Below are positions 6,916 through 15,189 of a stretch of DNA of 18,811 bases, one piece after another (the stretch's first letter is position 1; every line of letters starts with the position of its first letter). The translations under genes and the position numbers were made by a program. This DNA is from JBCBWG01 sp039039985 (lineage in GTDB: Bacteria > Pseudomonadota > Alphaproteobacteria > Rhizobiales > Hyphomicrobiaceae), in assembly GCA_039039985.1 (NCBI GenBank), contig JBCCOV010000095.1:1-18811 (forward strand). The letters are read 5' to 3'. The notes beneath the pieces were generated by a model. It was not told where the DNA came from and made no database searches. It saw nothing but the letters and a program-made list of their open reading frames with translations.

Positions 6916-8016
6916 TTACCTCGCGGTCTGCGGCCTCTGTCCTGCCACATAGAGGTCTTGCAGTCTCAGCGTCGATCGCTCTCCAACGTGCGCGAAACCC
7001 GTTTCGAGCCACGTGGCCGCCGCTTGTCGCCCGACGTCGCGAAGCCGGCTCAAAAAATGCCATTCCGCGTTCAATTTCGATGACGCACCGTACTCGATCA
7101 GTTCGTCACATCCCCCGATACGATGCAGGAACACCTCGTTGTATCCAAGGCCCTCAAGCTCGCCGCGCCGCAGGCATTGATTGATAAACTCGAGATGCTT
7201 CAGCTCTCGGATTAAAGGCGCGTTGAACGAAATCTCGTTCACACGGTCGCTGATTTCGCGCGCCGTTCTCGGCGTTTCCGCGCGCTGGATTGGGTTCACT
7301 TGCACAACCATGACGTCGTTGGCGCAGCAGCCCTCGAAGAACGGCGACAGCACAGGATTGCCCATGTATCCGCCGTCCCAATAAGGTACTCCGTCGATCT
7401 CAACCGCTTGGAAGATGAAGGGCAAGCAAGCTGACGCCATGATCGCATCCGCCGAAATCTGATCACCCGTGAACACGCGCACGCGCCCAGTGTGCACATT
7501 TGTGGCAGACACAAACAGCTTGATGCAATCACATGCACGCACGGCATCAAAGTCGACGGCCCGCTCTAGGAGCTCGCGAAGCGGATTCCAGTTCAGCGGA
7601 TTGAGTTGGTAGGGCGATGCGACGCGCGAGAGCAGGTCAAACGCGGTCAGCGCCGGATTGTATTCGAGGCTCCAGTTTGACAGCAGCACGTCGACCAGAG
7701 TCCGCTGGATCGGGCTCAGTTTCGCATCGTTGCTAACGGTTCGCCAGAATTGCTCGAGATCGGTTCTGGCTCGCTCCGGCCCGCCGTGGACAAGGCCGGC
7801 TGCGGTCACGGCGGCGTTCATGGCCCCGGCGCTGGTACCCGAAATAGCCTCGATCTCCAGCCGACCATCTTCGAGGATTTTGTCAATCACGCCCCAGGTG
7901 AACGCACCATGTGCACCGCCCCCCTGGAGCGCAAGATTGATCCGCTTCCGGCCCGGCCCGCCAGGCCACTGGAAACTGCCGGGATATGGTGCGCCGCCGG
8001 TGCCGCCATCCATCAT
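6916..8016 (-). CDS. Patatin-like phospholipase
   Basis: 366 aa from ATG 8016. It carries the patatin catalytic set: oxyanion GGGAHG (about residues 32-37), nucleophile GTSAG (Ser62) and the Asp of the DGG dyad motif (about Asp214). The long C-terminal part beyond 230 is family-like but without a recognised domain. It lacks a signal peptide, so it acts in the cytoplasm or at the inner face of the membrane. Its ATG overlaps the stop of the 3-hydroxybutyrate dehydrogenase gene (ATGA), implying coupled translation; starts at 8028 and 8013 are also possible. Patatins hydrolyse acyl esters of lipids, and some act on polyhydroxybutyrate. Given the partner, a role in mobilising polyhydroxybutyrate or granule-associated lipid is an inference, with ordinary phospholipid turnover as the alternative. 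Confidence 0.92.
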   Translation of the reverse strand: MMDGGTGGAPYPGSFQWPGGPGRKRINLALQGGGAHGAFTWGVIDKILEDGRLEIEAISGTSAGAMNAAVTAAGLVHGGPERARTDLEQFWRTVSNDAKLSPIQRTLVDVLLSNWSLEYNPALTAFDLLSRVASPYQLNPLNWNPLRELLERAVDFDAVRACDCIKLFVSATNVHTGRVRVFTGDQISADAIMASACLPFIFQAVEIDGVPYWDGGYMGNPVLSPFFEGCCANDVMVVQVNPIQRAETPRTAREISDRVNEISFNAPLIRELKHLEFINQCLRRGELEGLGYNEVFLHRIGGCDELIEYGASSKLNAEWHFLSRLRDVGRQAAATWLETGFAHVGERSTLRLQDLYVAGQRPQTAR

Positions 8017-8792
8017 TGCGCGGTCCATCCACCGTCCATCGTGTAGTTCGCACCGTTGATTTGATCAGCAGCTCGGCTGGCCAGGAACACAGCAAGGGCG
8101 CCCAACTGCTCAACGGTTGCGAACTCGCCCGTCGCTTGTTTTTCCAGGAGAATGGCCTTGGCGTCTGCCTCGCTCACCCCTTCGGCCGCTGCAACTTCCG
8201 GGATCTGCTTTTCGACAAGCGGCGTCCAGACGTATCCCGGTGAGATCGCATTGGCCGTAATGCCGGACCTGGCGAGTTCAACGGCGACGACTTTGGTCAG
8301 ACCGGCGAGGCCGTGCTTGGCCGCCACGTAGGCCGCCTTGTGCGGTGATGCGCGTAAGGAATGGGCCGAGCAGACATTCAGAATGCGGCCAAACCCGCGC
8401 TGCTTCATGCCGGGAACCGCCGCACGTATCGTGTGGAATGCGGACGACAGATTGATCGCCAGGATGGCGTCCCACTTCTCAGCCGGAAAGTCCTCAATTG
8501 GGGCGACGTGCTGAATGCCGGCATTGTTCACCAGGATATCCACGCGCCCAAACGTTGCCTCTGCGTCGGCGATCAGGCCGGTTATCTCCGCCGGCTTTAT
8601 CATGTTGGCGCCGTTGAAGTGCACGTCCTGGCCTGCCGCGCGCACAACGGCGATCGCATCGGCATTCGCGTCCGCGTCTCCGAGGCCGTTCAACACAACC
8701 CGCGCGCCGGCGCCTGCAAATGCTTGGGCAATCCCCAGTCCGATGCCGGATGTCGACCCGGTGATAACTGCAACCCGATCGCGAAGCTCCAT
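8013..8792 (-). CDS. bdhA: 3-hydroxybutyrate dehydrogenase
   Basis: NAD-dependent short-chain dehydrogenase of 259 aa that interconverts 3-hydroxybutyrate and acetoacetate, a step in polyhydroxybutyrate breakdown. The cofactor motif TGSTSGIG is at 11-18, NNAG at 89-92, and the catalytic residues are Ser142, Tyr155 and Lys159 (YVAAK). Segments such as QHVAPIEDFPAEKWD and GYVWTPLVEKQIP are typical of the 3-hydroxybutyrate dehydrogenase branch rather than of general FabG-like enzymes. The start is ATG 8792, placed six bases after an AAGGAG; the frame extends to 8828, but those residues are not family-like. The length matches the usual 260 aa. The downstream patatin gene overlaps by four bases. 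Confidence 0.93.
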   Translation of the reverse strand: MELRDRVAVITGSTSGIGLGIAQAFAGAGARVVLNGLGDADANADAIAVVRAAGQDVHFNGANMIKPAEITGLIADAEATFGRVDILVNNAGIQHVAPIEDFPAEKWDAILAINLSSAFHTIRAAVPGMKQRGFGRILNVCSAHSLRASPHKAAYVAAKHGLAGLTKVVAVELARSGITANAISPGYVWTPLVEKQIPEVAAAEGVSEADAKAILLEKQATGEFATVEQLGALAVFLASRAADQINGANYTMDGGWTAQ

Positions 8793-8910
8793 AACCATCT
8801 CCTTGCCCAATTCCCTGCATTGAGCCAATGCTCTGCACTGAGACTGCGTCTACGCATACCAGTTACGAAGGCATGCTGCAGGTGCGAGATCCAGAATCGA
8901 TCTTCAGGCT

Positions 8911-10443
8911 TTACAAAGGTTTGAAGCCGCTTAAGCGGAACAGGGACACGTCGCGCCGTTTGGTCGCGCCCGCGCGAACCGTGTGACGGCCAAGCGCAGT
9001 GACCGTTCCAAACCGCTCTGCAATGGCAGGCGGAACGTTTGCGCCCAGTGTGACGAACAAAACCGGCTCAGCCCGGCTTTCGGCATACGGCAGAACCAAT
9101 TGAAAGTGGTCCTTTGGCGGCCGGTTGCCACGCCATGTCACGATCGGCGTATTGCCGTCTCGGAGATAATAAAGGAGTTCGGCTGACAGCGCGCGTCCAT
9201 CAGCCATGATCGCACCGACGGGCTGGCCGCCATCTTCCTCACGCTTGGTAGCAGTTCGCACAACCGCCGCTGTATCGGCCCAGCCGAGCGTGCGGGCAAA
9301 GGGATCAACACCGTTCGGTAGCTGGAAGGACCCGGCATAGGTCGTTGCCAGCCCAAGGCCCAGAAAGAGAGCGACGTGCAGGCCAAGTGACGCGCGAAAC
9401 CACCCCCAATCCAGATCCCGGATCATCGTGGCCGTGACAAGTATGGTGGCCGCGACATAGCTCACAGCGGCCCAATTCGCGTGCGCGCGCGAGACAAAGG
9501 CCTGAACCGTCACAATGAGTATGACTGGCACCGCAAAGCTCAATAAAAGTGCATCCGCATCACGGAGGCCGTCTCGCCATGCGCGCCAGCAAATGATCAG
9601 CAGACCGGCAAACAGAATTGGACCGAAGACACCGAATTGCGCCCCAAAGAACTCCAGCGCCTTTGCCGGATTCCCAAGCGCGCCGGACCACTTCGCGTTA
9701 TCGGCCGTGTGGGAGAACGTCGCGAAGCTGTTCTCCAGGTTCCACAACAGGTTGGGCGCAATCATCACAACGCCGATCGCCAGCGCCAAACCAAACCGTG
9801 CACTGAGCACACTCCAGCGCTGCTGCGGCACAGCAATCGCGTAAAGAACGGCACAGAGCACAAAGTAGGCCATCGCATATTTGGCGTTTAAGCCGAGACC
9901 AAGCGCCAATCCCAGCAGAACCGGTGGCCACCATGCGGTCGGCTGACGGATCAGCATCACGAAGGCAAAGAGCGCCAGCGACCAGAATGTCAGCAAGGGC
10001 ACATCGGTCGAGATGATGCCTGACGAAAGAGACACAGCCGGAAGCGTAAGATAAACGAAGCCCGCAAGGAGACCGGCCCGCGGCCCGTAGAGCGCATTTG
10101 CAGCCAGGAAAATGCCGAGCGCCGTCAAGCTGTGGAGTATGGGCGACGGCGCTCTGATGCACTGCGCATCAGAACCGCAAAACGACGTTGCCAGACTGAT
10201 GATCCAACCAATCAGCGGCGGTTTGGAGTAATAGCCGAACGCGAGGTCCGTGCTCCAGAACCAGTATTGTGCTTCATCAAAGAACAAATCTGTGGCGTTG
10301 AACCGCAGCGCGATCAGGCGGAGCCCTGCAAGCAGGACAGCAACGATAAGCAAGGCGCCGAACCACCGCCATACCCGCGTCCCGCCCAGGTTCTCTGTAT
10401 AGAATGCCGCGTCCCGCGTGCCCTGCCCCGCCATGGTTGCCAC
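8911..10443 (-). CDS. Glycosyltransferase family 39 (ArnT/PMT-like) membrane protein
   Basis: 510 aa with about ten hydrophobic helices. After the first helix (about 28-47) comes FFDEAQYWFWS with the acidic pair Asp56-Glu57, then YYSKPPLIGW, both hallmarks of ArnT/PMT-2 enzymes that move a sugar from a polyprenyl-phosphate carrier to an acceptor on the periplasmic side. The C-terminal part (about 400-510) is a soluble periplasmic domain. The start chosen is GTG 10443, seven bases after GGAG; ATG 10434 is an alternative. The frame stays open to 10866, but this would overlap the divergent GT2 gene and is rejected. The neighbouring GT2 and LAB_N genes likely supply its lipid-linked sugar. The acceptor, perhaps lipid A or core, is inferred. 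Confidence 0.88.
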   Translation of the reverse strand: MATMAGQGTRDAAFYTENLGGTRVWRWFGALLIVAVLLAGLRLIALRFNATDLFFDEAQYWFWSTDLAFGYYSKPPLIGWIISLATSFCGSDAQCIRAPSPILHSLTALGIFLAANALYGPRAGLLAGFVYLTLPAVSLSSGIISTDVPLLTFWSLALFAFVMLIRQPTAWWPPVLLGLALGLGLNAKYAMAYFVLCAVLYAIAVPQQRWSVLSARFGLALAIGVVMIAPNLLWNLENSFATFSHTADNAKWSGALGNPAKALEFFGAQFGVFGPILFAGLLIICWRAWRDGLRDADALLLSFAVPVILIVTVQAFVSRAHANWAAVSYVAATILVTATMIRDLDWGWFRASLGLHVALFLGLGLATTYAGSFQLPNGVDPFARTLGWADTAAVVRTATKREEDGGQPVGAIMADGRALSAELLYYLRDGNTPIVTWRGNRPPKDHFQLVLPYAESRAEPVLFVTLGANVPPAIAERFGTVTALGRHTVRAGATKRRDVSLFRLSGFKPL

Positions 10444-10545
10444 GCTGTTGCTCCGTAACCTTAGATCCCTATGGGCTCGTTTACGCGGTTGTCTCGGCAT
10501 CGCAAAGGCTGATACCAGCTGACATCGCATCATCAGTGGAGCCAC
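10444..10545. promoter_or_regulatory. Divergent promoter region of the glycosyltransferase module
   Basis: 102 bp between the outward-facing GT39 and GT2 genes, which must contain the promoters of both. Each end carries a ribosome-binding GGAG before a GTG start. No clear -35/-10 pair could be picked by eye. Confidence 0.4.
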
Positions 10546-11382
10546 GTGCTCGCAGTGACCCATTCTCATGCCATCGACGCGTCGGTCCGCACGCACACCG
10601 TTTCCGTTGTGCTGCCGGCGCTGAACGAAGCAGGCAACATCGGCCCGCTTGTCGAGGAAACATATGCCGCCGTACCAACCGATATGCTCGCAGAAGTTAT
10701 CGTCGTCGACGACGGCAGTGACGACGTGACACCACACGATGTCGAGGCCTTGATCGCAAGCGGCCGATATCCTGGCTTGCGATGCCTCCGACATGGTGCG
10801 CGATGCGGCCAAAGCGTTGCATTGCGAACCGGCATTCTTGCCGCATCCAGCCCGGTTATCGCCCAAATGGATGGCGACGGCCAGAATGATCCGGCCGATT
10901 TGCCGAAACTGCTTGCAGCTCTGGCCGTTCCAGGCACCTCGGGGCCGGCATTGGTCGGCGGTGTCCGGACGGAACGCAAGGCAGTCGGCTCGAAACGGTT
11001 TGCCTCCAAGGCCGCCAACCGGATTCGCGACTGGGTCCTGCGCGACAACTGCCCCGACACCGGCTGCGGCATCAAGGTTTACTGGCGGGATGCGTTTCTA
11101 CGTCTGCCGTTTTTCACAAGTATCCACCGCTATCTGCCTGCGTTGTTTCTGACCTACGGCTATGAGGTTGCATATGTGCCGGTGCGGGACAGACCCCGAG
11201 TTGCCGGCACATCCAAGTACAGCAATCTGACGCGTGCGCTGGTTGGGTTGTATGATCTCGTCGGCGTGAGCTGGCTGCGTCGCCGCTCGCGCGTACCAGA
11301 AATTGTCGGGGATACGGCGGTGCCGCCGTCGCGTGCCGGAGCAGATATGGAACCGCGCAATGTAACCGTCGACGGCGACTAG
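10546..11382 (+). CDS. Glycosyltransferase family 2, polyprenyl-phosphate sugar synthase-like
   Basis: 278 aa, DPM1-like GT-A fold enzyme that would transfer a sugar from a nucleotide donor to polyprenyl phosphate at the cytoplasmic face. Motifs: VSVVLPALNEAGNI opening, VVDDGSDD (Asp55, Asp56), GQSVALRTGI and the metal-binding DGDGQNDP (Asp109, Asp111). The C-terminus has no membrane helix but ends in GLYDLVGVSWLRRR, likely an amphipathic membrane-contact segment. The start is GTG 10546, four bases after a GGAG, with GTG 10555 possible. It is followed 76 bp later by the LAB_N gene and is divergent from the GT39 gene. The sugar cannot be read from the sequence; galacturonic acid, mannose or an aminosugar are all seen in related systems. 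Confidence 0.9.
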   Translation: MLAVTHSHAIDASVRTHTVSVVLPALNEAGNIGPLVEETYAAVPTDMLAEVIVVDDGSDDVTPHDVEALIASGRYPGLRCLRHGARCGQSVALRTGILAASSPVIAQMDGDGQNDPADLPKLLAALAVPGTSGPALVGGVRTERKAVGSKRFASKAANRIRDWVLRDNCPDTGCGIKVYWRDAFLRLPFFTSIHRYLPALFLTYGYEVAYVPVRDRPRVAGTSKYSNLTRALVGLYDLVGVSWLRRRSRVPEIVGDTAVPPSRAGADMEPRNVTVDGD

Positions 11383-11458
11383 TGAGGCGACTTTCGCACC
11401 CGTAACCCCCGGTCGCACACGATCGATCAAATTTATCGAGACAGAAAGACAACCCGCC

Positions 11459-11818
11459 ATGGACCTGTTTACGACGATCGCCGAGCGTATCTCCAACTGG
11501 CTCGACGCCGCCGTATTCGGACTGTCGCCGGCGGCGCAAATGATGTTGTTGCTTGGGTTGTGCGGGCAGTTGTTGTTCGTGTCTCGCTGGTTTGTGCAGT
11601 GGATTGCAAGCGAGCGCGCGCGTGACGCCATTGTGCCGGAGCTGTTTTGGTATTTGAGCTTCGTCGGTGGCTCGCTGGTCTTGGTCTACGGCTTTTACAG
11701 CGCCAATCTGGTACTGATTCTCGGGCAATTCGGCGTGTTCATCTATGCGCGGAACATCTATCTCATCTGGCGCAAGAAGAAGACGCTGCCTGCGCCAACC
11801 GAAGCCCCCGGAGAATGA
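11459..11818 (+). CDS. LAB_N domain membrane protein (lipid-A-disaccharide synthase N-terminal-like)
   Basis: 119 aa, about three membrane helices (about 25-41, 64-81 and 84-105). It matches the LAB_N family: GQLLFVSRWFVQWIASER, then VPELFWYLSFVGG, and GQFGVFIYARNIYLIW. LAB_N was named from the N-terminal part of some LpxB proteins but also occurs alone next to DPM1-like glycosyltransferases, where it may help carrier-lipid handling or anchor the synthase. The preceding GT2 lacks its own membrane helix, which makes such a partnership plausible. The basic tail at 105-109 (RKKK) predicts a cytoplasmic C-terminus. It ends 13 bp from the convergent mutA stop with no terminator visible. Confidence 0.88.
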   Translation: MDLFTTIAERISNWLDAAVFGLSPAAQMMLLLGLCGQLLFVSRWFVQWIASERARDAIVPELFWYLSFVGGSLVLVYGFYSANLVLILGQFGVFIYARNIYLIWRKKKTLPAPTEAPGE

Positions 11819-11831
11819 TGGGCAACTTCGC

Positions 11832-13820
11832 CTAAGCTTTCACCTCCGCCAGCGCGTCCAAGAGCTGTCCGAGTGCAACGACCGCATCCTGGCCCTGGTA
11901 GAAGTGGCCGTCGATGCCGATACCCGTCATCGCTGCCTCAGCGCTGGACGGCTTTCGCGCAATGTAAACACGCCGTGCCCCCACCGTTTTCAGCATCTGC
12001 GCGGTCGCATCGCCAAGTGTTGCGTACGCGTCGTCCGCACCGCAAATGCAGGCGATCGCCAATCCGCTATCGCTGAACGCTTTGCCGACATCGCCGGACG
12101 CTGTGAAGCCCGGAGCCACCGTGACACCCTCAACGCCGCCGGCAGCCAAAAGGTTCTTTATCCAAGTCGTGCGCGCGCCATTCTCGGCCTGCGGCCCAAG
12201 GTTTGCAAGGAAGACGGATGGCATGCGCCCCGTCGTCTCTTGGATGGACTTGGCGCGGTCCCTCAAGTGCTCATAAGGCTCCGCCAGACGGGCCGCCGAA
12301 AGTTTCGACACGGACAGATGTGCCTGAGGACCGGGCGTGACTGCTGCGCGCGTCGCACCGTCTTTGAGGGTCGCCGTTAGCGCCGCAAACGGCACATCCG
12401 GGCGTCCTGCTTGCAGCTTTGGCAAACCGCGATGAGCGTCACGTGGCACATCAAGCGTTTGCACAGGCACCTCGTCGAGCAGCGGAAACACGCTCGTGCC
12501 AGTCATCGGCAGCTTGCCTGTTGCGACACGAACTGCGCGTTCCGCATGCATTGTGGCAATGGCCTGCTGGAGCGTGCCGTCGGATAATACGGCCATAATA
12601 CCGCCAGCGCGCTCAATCTCCTGAAACCGCAGCCACGCCCGCTGACAGAGCGCATCCGTTAACTGTTCAAACGCACCGGAACCGGCAGCGGGATCCCCAA
12701 CCCGCCAAAGGTTTGACTCGTCCAGCAGAACCATTTGCGTGTTTCGGGCGATGCGCCGCGCCATCGCATCTGGCAATCCGCATGCCAAAGTGTGCGGCAG
12801 AACGCTGACGCTGTCTGCGCCACCCACTCCAGCCGAAAACGTCGCAATCGTCGCGCGCAGCATGTTCACGGCAACGTCGTACCGGGTCATCATCCGCCAT
12901 GCGGTTTCCGTGTGAATGCGGATTGCGCGCGGCGCCAGACCAGATGCCTCTTGAACACGGCCCCAGAGTTTGCGCATGGCGCGGAGTTTGGCGATGCTCA
13001 GGAACTGGTCCGCATCGACTGAGAACGTCCACCCCAGCGCGCGTTCCGCCGCGACAGGATCGACACCATTGGCCACCAGTGCGCGCCAGTAGGCCACACC
13101 GATCGCCAACGCAATGGCCAGTTCCTGAACCTCGGACGCCCCTGCGTCATGGAACGGTCGCACATCGCATTCCAGGAACGGCCCTGCGTATCCGTCGGCT
13201 GACAACGTCGACACGCAGTCGCCAAGACGGCGGCCGGTTTCCTCCCAGTCGGCTGAAAACCCACCCATGGTCAGCATCGATCCGATCGGATCTAAGCCAA
13301 ACGAAACGGACATGCCAGATGGTGTATGACCGCGCCGGGCGAGGAGAGCTGCGACCAATGCCGCATTGATGCGCCCGGCCGGTGCCGGTTCGACGCGGAC
13401 GGTGATCATGTCGAGTGAAACACCTGTCAGCGACCGATCCAAATCCGCCACGGTGTCACACGCCAAGCCATATCCCCTGGCCGCCGCGCCGGCCGGAAAC
13501 ACAAGAGATAGCATGTCGGCGCCGCCGGTTAGGTCCGCATCAGCCAAACCAGATGCCGCGTCTGCGTCTGGGTGGTCGACGCGTTGCGCCACCCGCCATG
13601 GCTGACCGATCGCGTCTCGCAATGTCGCAGACGCATCGACCGCCCGTGCGTAAACAGGCTGCAGCGCAATGCCATCGGCTGTTTTGGACACAAGGCGCCG
13701 ATCGAAGTCCCCGCCCTTAAGCGCGGCCTCCGCGAGTGCACGCCACGCCTCATAGTTTGCCGATGGAAACCCGGCGGCAAGGGACAGATCTGAATCTGCG
13801 GAAACGGTGCTATCGCTCAT
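11832..13820 (-). CDS. mutA: Methylmalonyl-CoA mutase small (beta) subunit
   Basis: 662 aa. The N-terminal two thirds form the mutase TIM-barrel domain (GFPSANYEAWRALAEAALKG opening, LTGGADMLSLVFP, later TAWRMMTRYDVAVNMLRATI and NTQMVLLDESNLWRVGDPAAGSGAFE). The C-terminal part (about 510-660) is the cobalamin-binding-like domain. The DxHxxG cobalamin motif of the catalytic subunit is absent, as expected for the non-catalytic partner. It works with MutB to interconvert methylmalonyl-CoA and succinyl-CoA. mutB is normally adjacent but is not in this window; the next gene downstream is convergent and the upstream one is an unrelated membrane protein. The length is slightly above the usual 615-640 aa. 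Start ATG 13820. Confidence 0.93.
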   Translation of the reverse strand: MSDSTVSADSDLSLAAGFPSANYEAWRALAEAALKGGDFDRRLVSKTADGIALQPVYARAVDASATLRDAIGQPWRVAQRVDHPDADAASGLADADLTGGADMLSLVFPAGAAARGYGLACDTVADLDRSLTGVSLDMITVRVEPAPAGRINAALVAALLARRGHTPSGMSVSFGLDPIGSMLTMGGFSADWEETGRRLGDCVSTLSADGYAGPFLECDVRPFHDAGASEVQELAIALAIGVAYWRALVANGVDPVAAERALGWTFSVDADQFLSIAKLRAMRKLWGRVQEASGLAPRAIRIHTETAWRMMTRYDVAVNMLRATIATFSAGVGGADSVSVLPHTLACGLPDAMARRIARNTQMVLLDESNLWRVGDPAAGSGAFEQLTDALCQRAWLRFQEIERAGGIMAVLSDGTLQQAIATMHAERAVRVATGKLPMTGTSVFPLLDEVPVQTLDVPRDAHRGLPKLQAGRPDVPFAALTATLKDGATRAAVTPGPQAHLSVSKLSAARLAEPYEHLRDRAKSIQETTGRMPSVFLANLGPQAENGARTTWIKNLLAAGGVEGVTVAPGFTASGDVGKAFSDSGLAIACICGADDAYATLGDATAQMLKTVGARRVYIARKPSSAEAAMTGIGIDGHFYQGQDAVVALGQLLDALAEVKA

Positions 13821-13919
13821 CGGTCTCGCCCGGCACGTTGGCTATGTGGCAGTCGCGCTACCATCGCCGATCTGGGCGCCGCGGGCTATGCCTCCAATCG
13901 TTTGAGGTCGAGAAACGCG

Positions 13920-14462
13920 CTAGGCTTTCCTCTTTGCCATCCGGGCATCTCCAAAAAGCCGAGACACCTCCGTATTGTCGAGCTTTTCCGATTGAAGATC
14001 TACGATCAGCGGGAACCACCAGCCCTCAACCTTGACGGCGATCCAAGGCGCATCGATCTTCTGGCTGCCAAAACGATGATAGACTCTGGCGTTCTCGCCG
14101 CGCACGCCACCGTCGCTGATTGCGCCGATCGGAAGCGTGACAACCCGCTGCCCCACGAATGGGCGCAGGACGGTCACGTGAATGGTGTTTCCGTCGCGAC
14201 GCAGTTCGACGACGTAGAGTTCCAGGAAAATCCAGGAGCCGACCGAACACAAAAGGCCGACCGCAATCAGGATGGTCATCAGCATGATCCGCTCGTCAAG
14301 CGGCGCGAGTTTGCCCCCGGCACTTGTTCCCGACGTCAGGGCATTGCCGGACAAAATCAGACAGAGAAGTCCTGCTGCGATCAATACGCTTGAGACCCAC
14401 CGCGCCTTGAGTGCCTGCCAACCCGCGTGCACCAGAATATGTCCAGGGGGATCTACCGTCAT
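13920..14462 (-). CDS. Two-helix membrane protein of unknown function
   Basis: 180 aa. Two transmembrane helices (about 22-41 and 58-83) are joined by a short loop with Gly and Ser. They are followed by a soluble, beta-strand-rich domain (about 85-165) with alternating hydrophobic strands such as ELYVVELRRDGNTIHVTVLR, WIAVKVEGWWFPLIVDL and a final short helix. This layout recalls membrane proteins with a PH-like cytoplasmic domain, but I cannot name a family. It lies between sodB and mutA on the same strand, separated from sodB by its terminator and from mutA by 97 bp, so it may be cotranscribed with mutA. Start ATG 14462 after a purine-rich GAGACGAGACG. Confidence 0.72.
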   Translation of the reverse strand: MTVDPPGHILVHAGWQALKARWVSSVLIAAGLLCLILSGNALTSGTSAGGKLAPLDERIMLMTILIAVGLLCSVGSWIFLELYVVELRRDGNTIHVTVLRPFVGQRVVTLPIGAISDGGVRGENARVYHRFGSQKIDAPWIAVKVEGWWFPLIVDLQSEKLDNTEVSRLFGDARMAKRKA

Positions 14463-14523
14463 CGTCTCGTCTCAAGCGGGTCTGTCGCAACCGATCGTCG
14501 GCATCCATTTCGCGAACACCGGA

Positions 14524-14550
14524 GAGAAAAGGGCGCCGATTGCGACGCCC
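14524..14550 (-). terminator. Intrinsic terminator of sodB
   Basis: On the minus strand GGGCGTCG and CGGCGCCC form an eight-pair stem (one G-U) around a CAAT tetraloop, followed directly by TTTTCTC. It lies 39 bases past the sodB stop, in the right orientation. This is the clearest intrinsic terminator in the window. Confidence 0.8.
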
Positions 14551-14589
14551 GTTTCCGTATCCTGCTGGTCTGAAACACAGGCGCCTCGA

Positions 14590-15189
14590 TTAAAGCGCCT
14601 TTTCCGTCAGTCCTTCAACGTAATCCCAGTTCACAAGGTTATCGAACCACGCTTCGAGGTACTTCGGCCGGGCGTTCCGGTAATCGATGTAATAGCTGTG
14701 CTCCCAGACATCGCACCCAAGGATCGGCGCAGCCCCGTGCATCAAGGGGTTTTCACCGTTCGGTGTCTTTGTGACTTCGAGTTTGCCGTCTTTGACCGCG
14801 AGCCAGGCCCAGCCTGAGCCGAACTGGGTCGTGCCGGCCTGAATGAAGTCCGCACGGACTTTGTCGAGACCGCCGTACGCCGTCACCAGACCAGAGACCT
14901 TTCCGGGCAGACTGGTGCCACCGCCGTTCGGCTTCATCCAGTTCCAGAAATGCAGGTGATTGAAGTGCTGACCAGCCTGATTGACCAGGGCCTGGTTGCC
15001 GTCCGCGAACGCTTTCTTGCAGATCTCTTCCAGCGACATGGATGCGAACGGTGTGTTCTCGATCAGGCCGTTGCCCGTATTGACGTAAGCTAGGTGATGC
15101 TTGTCGTGGTGAAACTCGAGCGTTTCCTTCGACATGTGCGGGGCGAGCGCATCATAGGCATACGGCAGGTCTGGCAATTCGAACGCCAT
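14590..15189 (-). CDS. sodB: Superoxide dismutase, Fe/Mn family
   Basis: 199 aa cytoplasmic enzyme that converts superoxide to oxygen and hydrogen peroxide. Metal ligands are His27 in FHHDKHH, His78 in HFNHLHFW, Asp160 and His164 in DVWEHSYYIDY. The opening MAFELPDLPYAYDAL and the GSGWAWL segment are typical. The sequence leans to the iron-type proteins common in alphaproteobacteria, but metal choice cannot be settled by eye. The start is ATG 15189, eight bases after GGAGGA; the frame stays open to 15486, but that extension is not homologous. It is a single-gene unit ended by the terminator at 14524-14550. A palindromic repeat lies in its leader at 15239-15276. Confidence 0.96.
   Translation of the reverse strand: MAFELPDLPYAYDALAPHMSKETLEFHHDKHHLAYVNTGNGLIENTPFASMSLEEICKKAFADGNQALVNQAGQHFNHLHFWNWMKPNGGGTSLPGKVSGLVTAYGGLDKVRADFIQAGTTQFGSGWAWLAVKDGKLEVTKTPNGENPLMHGAAPILGCDVWEHSYYIDYRNARPKYLEAWFDNLVNWDYVEGLTEKAL

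Noticed and set aside
10444..10866. N-terminal extension of the GT39 frame (141 extra codons)
   Set aside because: It overlaps the divergent GT2 gene, is not family-like, and a well-placed GGAG supports GTG 10443.
13902..14393. 163-codon plus-strand frame
   Set aside because: Antisense to the two-helix membrane protein; composition is typical of a shadow frame.
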